Below, one piece after another: positions 57,975 to 64,000 of a stretch of DNA of 64,000 bases. The DNA is from Polytrichum commune (taxonomy: Eukaryota; Streptophyta; Polytrichopsida; Polytrichales; Polytrichaceae), in assembly GCA_950295325.1 (NCBI GenBank), contig OX485805.1:2916501-2980500 (forward strand). Reading direction: 5' to 3'. A program made the translations under genes and the position numbers. Within the stretch, counting starts at the first letter, position 1. Every line of letters begins with the position of its first letter. The notes under the pieces are model-generated. The model saw nothing but the letters and a program-made list of their open reading frames with translations. It did no database searches and was not told where the DNA came from.

Positions 57975-59030
57975 AATAGGAGTAAAGAACTACTTCCCCC
58001 TTTCGAGAGTAGACACTATCCCACTCCCAGATGACCATTAGAGAGAGACAATGCAGACCATTTGTGTTGGGTTGAATGAGGGGCATTCAACCTCATTATA
58101 GCCATGAGCTCATGAACATGTAACGGGTTTACAAAAGAGGGTTATGGGAAAAGAAGAGAGGGAATTATCGCATACAAATATACCTCTCATCTTTCAAAAA
58201 TAAAACTTGCCTCCCTATAGGTTTGTGGCCACATCACCCCAAAAGACTTGGACCAGATTGATTCAAGGTAATGAAAGTCGATTTCGCTTTCAAATAAACA
58301 TTAATTATTCGAATATGGGTTACATCTAATATTAGGTTTTGTTGTTATGATGTTGGATGAATGAGAAGTACGCTTGTATGCAATAATTCCCTTTTTCATG
58401 GAAGCAATGTTATTGCCCCATGTTGGAGGTGGTCCCTTGCAATATGTAGGTGAGGAGGGCCATGGCTAAACACCCACCTCTTTGAGTTGGGCCTGGTCAC
58501 TATACCCTAACCTTCATAATGTCACCACCCCTCTCTTATATCCCGAAACCCTAGGAATAGATGTGCTCAATTGAAATCTTCCTCCTTGTTGGCACAGTTC
58601 CCTCCCATGTATCACAAAGTTTGACATTCAAATAATCCACCAAAGAATTCAAACCACACGTTCGCACACATCACGTTGTCATCATTGTCATTATTGTAGT
58701 GTTAACTTTGCATCATTCCATACTGTCACATGCTACACTAATCCTCTATTATCATGCATCCATGTTAATACTACATACCTCCTTAATATCACATGCACTT
58801 TGGATGCCACATGCATGATATTAGGGAGGTTAGTGTATATTATCAAGGTAAAGGGTATCTAGTAAAAACTTGACCCTAGTAGGTTTTTATACGATTAACC
58901 TCAAGTAGGTCCCCTTAGACTAATTCATGATGTGTGTTTTTACATGAGGTAGTAATGACGGGGGCTCAACTCAATAAGGTGGACTCCTACCCTTGGTACA
59001 TAAAGCTAGGGATGGACACCCACCTCTTTA
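57975..59030. other. Unassigned stretch with one long imperfect hairpin
   Basis: No gene. An imperfect hairpin lies at about 58,776-58,833 (TACCTCCTTAATATCACATG against CATGATATTAGGGAGG). Confidence 0.4.
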
Positions 59031-59520
59031 GGGCCACTTCACACACGAGCCAAGAGCCGTGACCATGAAATTGTGAGAGCCCAAGAAAGTGTCCAAAGGC
59101 CATCCCAAAACACCTTCAAAATCATGTAGCTAGTGTGGTCATGGATCCTCAAGTTTAGTGTGAAGTCATATGTGACCGGGCCCTCAACCAATTGGTATTT
59201 CAAGGATTTTTTATTCATCCGGATCCTCGCACATGAAAAAATAAAATATATCAACAGTTGTGAGCATTCGGAGCACCATGGTCTCCTAGGTTTTGTGTGA
59301 GGCCTACCTCCAAAAGTTGATTTTTGAAAATAATCCAAGTGACCACGAAACATGATCCATTTGATGCCATGTAGACTTTACATGCATCTTGCATTCACAT
59401 ACTCCGTTGGTCCCTCAAGCATAGTGTGAAGTGAATTTGGACCGGCTCCGCCTTTTCCACCAATGAGAGTGCTTGAAGTGAAATGGTCACGGGCTCTCAG
59501 TCTCGTGTGTGAAGTGGCCC
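59031..59520. mobile_element. PIF/Harbinger-type MITE, family member 2
   Basis: A 490-bp element, with ends GGGCCACTTCACACACGAGC on the left and (reverse complemented) GGGCCACTTCACACACGAGA on the right, flanked by TTA (59028-59030 and 59521-59523). Same family as 36,375-36,975. Confidence 0.85.
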
Positions 59521-59935
59521 TTAATCTGGGCCCCTACCACAACCACCGAGATAAGGAATCTTACATAAACTCCAACACCCATAGGATTCTAATTCATTCA
59601 TCTCATGTACACTGATTCAAAGCAGGGCCTCCGATGCTGCCAATTCTGAGGTTAAACCATCTTCAACAAGACACATACATGTTAAAATATGAATGAAAGC
59701 ATTTTCGCCTAGTAACCCTAAACCCGGCAGGCATGTAGTAATAAGGAGGGCCAGGGCCCATTATACAAATGTGTATTACATCTGGAAATCGCCAAAGGGC
59801 CCAGAAGTCCAACTTGAACTTATTAATGAAGGAGCTGTTGCATATGATTTGAAGACAATGCGTGTGAATTAAGTTAGATGCCACCTGGGCCCTCAAGGCA
59901 ACCTGCACGGCAAGTAGCTCAGTAATTAGTAAGGA

Positions 59936-60388
59936 AGGGCCGGTTTACACCATGGACCATGAAGTTGGACCATGGAAGATGGCCTTTTTCCATGGGCCGA
60001 TTTCATGATCCAACTTTCATGGTCTGAGTTCTTGAAAAATCAATTTATAATGTCTTTGGGCCCTTCACTAGGAGTGAACCCAATGTGGACCAAGAGAAAT
60101 GACCATGCACCCAAAAGTGAACATGCTGATTTTTTTGATATATGCCCGAAAAAAAATTCAAGTTTGACCATGCTTGTGTCTTCTCTTATTTTCATGTTCT
60201 CTTCCCCAAAACAATCATTAAAAAAGTATTTCTCTGCCATGGGCTCTTGTCTCTTTCTACAAGAACACCTCTTTTATCTCTCCCACCGCAAAACTCGGTA
60301 AACCATGTCAGTGAATCATGCATGCTTTAAAATTATGTCTTTTGGGGACCTCAACCTGCATGGTCACTCTGACATTTTTTCCCCTTAG
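59936..60388. mobile_element. Unassigned insertion in copy C
   Basis: About 450 bp with no counterpart at the same place in copies A and B. It starts with GGGCCGGTTTACACCATGG and contains internal near-complementary words (CATGGACCATGAAGTTGGA against TCCAACTTTCATGGTC). Ends and target duplication could not be settled. Small ORFs inside are unconvincing. Confidence 0.4.
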
Positions 60389-60637
60389 TACTGCCAAGAG
60401 CTCCCCAATCAAACCAACAAGTCATGACCACCAACAGTCTGCCAAATCGGTACGGGTCCCTCAATAATACCCCAGTGAACAAGTGCCACGTGGATTAAAC
60501 CAGTTCTTAACTTAGTTTGCCACTTGGTTTCACATGTTAAGCTGCCAGAGCGTCACATGCCATTGCTGGTAGGCAAATCAATAGAATAACTTCACTACGT
60601 CATGCTGATTTGGGATGGCCAGGAATATTAGACTAAA

Positions 60638-61408
60638 TAGTTCATTGTGTGTTCTATGGTATTTTGATGTTACGGTGGTATTTTGATGAATAGGTTTACA
60701 TGTATTCTCATCCGAACATACTTTTAGTTCATCCAAATGCCAATTAGTTTTGCATCCTATCAAATTTGTAATGAAATATTGTTATGTTTGATGAAATTTT
60801 GGATGGGAAAAACACCTCATAATTTGCGACAGGAATTGAAGTATGCTCAACCTATAATACCTCAAGTATTTTTACATGGAATTATGACAAATAACGGTAG
60901 TTGGTGAGACTACACGGGCGGTTAACAATAAGCTTAGAATTGAGCAAGACAAATAGAATTGGTGACACTAAATACAGTATTTGGTGTAGACGCCCAACAC
61001 TCTTTGAGATGGACCCCCACCAATATTTACCAAGGGTAAGGGGGTCTACACCAAATATTGTATTTAGTGTTACCAATTCGATTTGTCTTGTTCAACACTA
61101 ATCGTAAACCTTCCCTACAGTGTGACCGACCAAAAATGTATACCTAACATTATTTGTCATTCCTTGGACAATTTTTTGGGCATTATAGATTTACAATGAT
61201 GTGATTATTGTCACTTACTAATTGATTCTTCATCCAAATTTTAGTCATCCATGACAACAATTCATTGCATAAATGTTAGGATGCAAAACATACCAAAAGT
61301 GGATGAGCTAAATGTGAATTGGAATGACAATATTTGTAACCTTATTCATAAGAAGTGTCATTAGAGAAGTTACCACAATGATATAAAATACCATATGACA
61401 CTAAATAC
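60638..61408. repeat. Foldback palindrome, copy C
   Basis: Third example of the palindrome seen at 10,471-11,295, centre near 61,010, more diverged. Confidence 0.7.
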
Positions 61409-61641
61409 AAGTGTAATAAACACTTGACCTCCATAAGTTTGTGGCAAATTCATCTCATGTGGGTCCCTCTCGACTAATAAAGGGTCTCTAATTGCCAATT
61501 TTGGGATCAAAACATCCAAAATAAACATTCTTATATCGTAATATAGGTCCTTGCGTTTTGTAAACGTATTTGAAAAAATATTTATTTCATATAAGTGGAA
61601 AAATACCTAATGTGTGTTTTTCATGAAGTGCCTCGTTATTA

Positions 61642-62578
61642 CCGTACGTTAAGGGCAGCTTCGGCACAAAGTAATTCTAAAAATAGACGCCGAAAATTTT
61701 GGAATATTATTGACATTTTTTGCCGAAAATAAAATCAATTATTTTTCAAAATTGCCAAAAAGTAAGAACTTTTTACTTCTCACTAGAGTTTTACTTACAG
61801 TGGAAGCATATGTGAATTTTGAAAGAGAGAAGGTGCTCCTTTTGTAATCAAGCTCACTTACATTAGTCCACAAAGAATATGGGTTAAGAAGTAGCAAGAC
61901 TCTAGGTGAGGCTTTTCAAATGTGTTGTACACAAATTTTTGGAGTCCAATTGAGCATAGAAGATGAAGTTTTATAGAATTTGTCCAACTAACAAAAGTTG
62001 AGAAATCAATCCTTCTTCCACCTCCAATAAGTTTTGTGTCAAAATAAGTCTTTATGCAAAAGATATGGACAAAACATTGCAGCCGTGTAAAGATCAAAAA
62101 ATTAAAATGCGTTCATAACAGTTTTTCGGAGCTCATTTGTGCATAGAAGATCAACTTTTTTGGAATTTTGTCCAACTAACAAAAGTTGAGAAATCAATCC
62201 TTCTTCCACCTCCAACAAATTTTATGTCATTTGAAGACTCTATGCAAATGTTATGCGAGTTATAAAAATGAAGTCTAACTCGGTGCTTCACCTCAAAGGT
62301 TACATATCCCATATGCATTGTTGAACACAACTCCACTCTACTTGCATAAAGCACAGAGCATTCTCTACTCTTCACAGCTTACTCGCCATTCAATGCAAGA
62401 GAGATGTACAAGATATAAGCTTAAATAGAAAATTTAAAATGGATTTAAGCTGAATTTTAAAAATTAAAAGAGAAAATTGCCGAAAATATGAATATACTAT
62501 TTTAAGGTGCCGAACACTGTTTTTTTACTTTTAATAATTATTCGGCAAGAGAGCGCCGAAGCTGCCCTTAACGTACGG
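61642..62578. mobile_element. 937-bp element with 24-bp perfect terminal inverted repeats
   Basis: Both ends start CCGTACGTTAAGGGCAGCTT followed by CGGC, a perfect 24-bp inverted repeat, flanked by TA (61640-61641 and 62579-62580). Comparison with copies A and B shows a clean insertion between words equal to CCTC and GAAGTCCAATTT. Near both ends GCCGAA/TTCGGC recurs. The middle holds two direct copies of about 80 bp (61,958 and 62,143). It has no transposase. TA duplication would suit Tc1/mariner, but the ends match no family I know. Confidence 0.8.
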
Positions 62579-62657
62579 TATAACAAAGAAGTCCAATTTG
62601 TCATAATATTAAATATGTGATACATTGATTCATCTCAAACGACATCAAGTATATTGA

Positions 62658-62815
62658 GGGGCATTTCACACACAAGACTGAATGCTTATGACTATTGCAA
62701 TGTAAGCGTTCTCATTGGTCAAAAGGTGAAGACCTAAAGGTCCAAAGAAAGGTCGTGGACAAAAAATCTACATGGAGTCCTACATGGCAAGATGTGGATA
62801 AAGGAGTTGGAAGAT
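62658..62815 (-). mobile_element. Truncated PIF-type MITE, family member 3
   Basis: GGGCATTTCACACACAAGAC and following sequence match the reverse complement of the right part of 36,375-36,975, with an internal deletion. The other end is missing. Confidence 0.6.
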
Positions 62816-64000
62816 TCGGAAGGTAAAGAAGAGGCCCCTATTAAATGACGAGATTATGAGAACGAAACCCTCATAGCTATTCCTGGTGAAATGGAAGAAA
62901 AATGCATAAAATCAACAAAAAAAAACAATGTATGAAGTAGTAAATTTGAATTATTGATGTTGAGTTCAATAAATTTGATTGAATGATTGAAAGTGCAAAA
63001 TAATAGATTCATATTGGACCAATTGGGCATTTTTAAGGGCATGGTCTTTGTCTCTTACTATGGGGCCCCCTGTCTCCCGCCTCCCTTTCCATCCATTGAG
63101 GACTTTGTCATTTGGTCATGGTTAATAATCAAATTTCCGACCTCTTGGTTATGGCCGAACGCCTTAGGAGGTGTTTTAGACCAAAATGTTCATTTTGTCA
63201 TGTTGATAAACTTTTTGGTATATAATACTTAATTTAATGATACTATATTCTAAATTCCACAGGTTGTATGTAGAGATGAATAAATACTAGGATCAAACTA
63301 CATGCTCGTATACTATCCAGTTTGCGCAATTTTGGAAAAATTTAACATATCTGCAAAAAAAATAAAAATACAAAGTTCTATTGAAGGAGTACAAAAATAA
63401 TAAATGTTTGAATGAAATTTAAGTTCAGGATAGATATGAGTGTCAATATTATGAACAGATGCATAATATGTAGAATGAACAACGTATAAGTGTTGTCAAT
63501 CAAATTCTAGCAAATGCTCAAGAAGATGATGAACACCACACTATGCAAGCCATACAATAGAATTTATTTGCAAATCCTTCAAATGGTAAAATCAAATTTA
63601 AAGACTATAATCTATTATCGATTTGTCTATTCAATTATCTATTTTTTTCCATCAATTTCATATTAAATTTGTACACATATCCGAATTGCACACATGTTAT
63701 GTAGCATAATACATGTAACAACTATATCAGCCATATGTTGTAATGATATATGAACCCTTCTCATAATATTCTTTATGTTCCTTTTAGGTTTCCGAAAGTA
63801 CGTTTTATATACATGCGAATAGAATTTTGAATAAAACTCTAGTTATTTTATAACCTTCAAAATCCTCTGCACTATCTTTGAATGAACTATAAGTGCATAG
63901 CCGTATTGGATATACACAATGTCCAATCAACTTATAAGGTAAGAATTTTCTTTTAATACAAAATTTTCTAACTTTTGATAGTTGGAACAATGTCCAATTG
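62816..64000. other. AT-rich end of window without recognisable feature
   Basis: Only short frames, no repeat ends matched. Nothing supports a gene. Confidence 0.4.

Larger units (their letters stand above)
59715..62656 (+). repeat. Third copy (C) of the repeat unit, without receptor kinase
   Basis: Colinear with 9,985-13,205 but lacking the part equivalent to about 11,400-12,970, and more diverged. It carries private insertions at about 59,936-60,388 and at 61,642-62,578. It includes its own foldback palindrome. Confidence 0.7.

Overview
This is nuclear DNA from a land plant. Two gene copies have many exons and GT-AG introns, and they encode an extracellular malectin-like domain, leucine-rich repeats and a plant receptor kinase. 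Nearly everything else is plant-type transposable elements. There are no bacterial operons or Shine-Dalgarno sites. The species cannot be read from the sequence. Some gene fragments recall families I associate with ferns, lycophytes or other large repeat-rich genomes, but that is a weak impression.

Layout. 1 to about 6,960: 5' part of a Ty3-type LTR retrotransposon on the minus strand (LTR, primer binding site, broken leader ORFs, gag with four zinc knuckles, protease), running off the left edge. 6,987-8,193: broken gene fragment with a GHTHNDID motif. 9,533 to about 32,450 (copy A) and 35,889 to about 53,425 (copy B): direct tandem duplication, each copy holding one 15-exon malectin/LRR receptor kinase. 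Copy A also carries a nested insertion at 13,215-19,562: a hAT-type element with 8-bp target duplication, invaded by a PIF/Harbinger MITE and by a Mutator-like element with 9-bp target duplication, which in turn holds a 3'-truncated LINE. Between the copies (32,450-35,888) lie a pogo-like transposase tail and an LTR remnant split by a SINE that is itself split by a solo LTR. From 53,426 to the end are a 30-bp minisatellite, degenerate gene fragments, MITEs, a third gene-less copy of the left part of the duplicated segment (59,715-62,656), and a 937-bp element with 24-bp perfect inverted ends.

The only genes likely to work for the plant are the two receptor kinases. Copy B looks intact, with all GT-AG junctions and the kinase motifs HRD and DFG. 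Copy A has lost the splice acceptor of exon 7, uses a GC donor after exon 2, and has HHD in place of HRD, so it may be an impaired or pseudokinase paralogue. Amino-acid differences concentrate in the ectodomain. All exon models are my own, made by comparing the two copies and applying splice rules; no transcript evidence was available.
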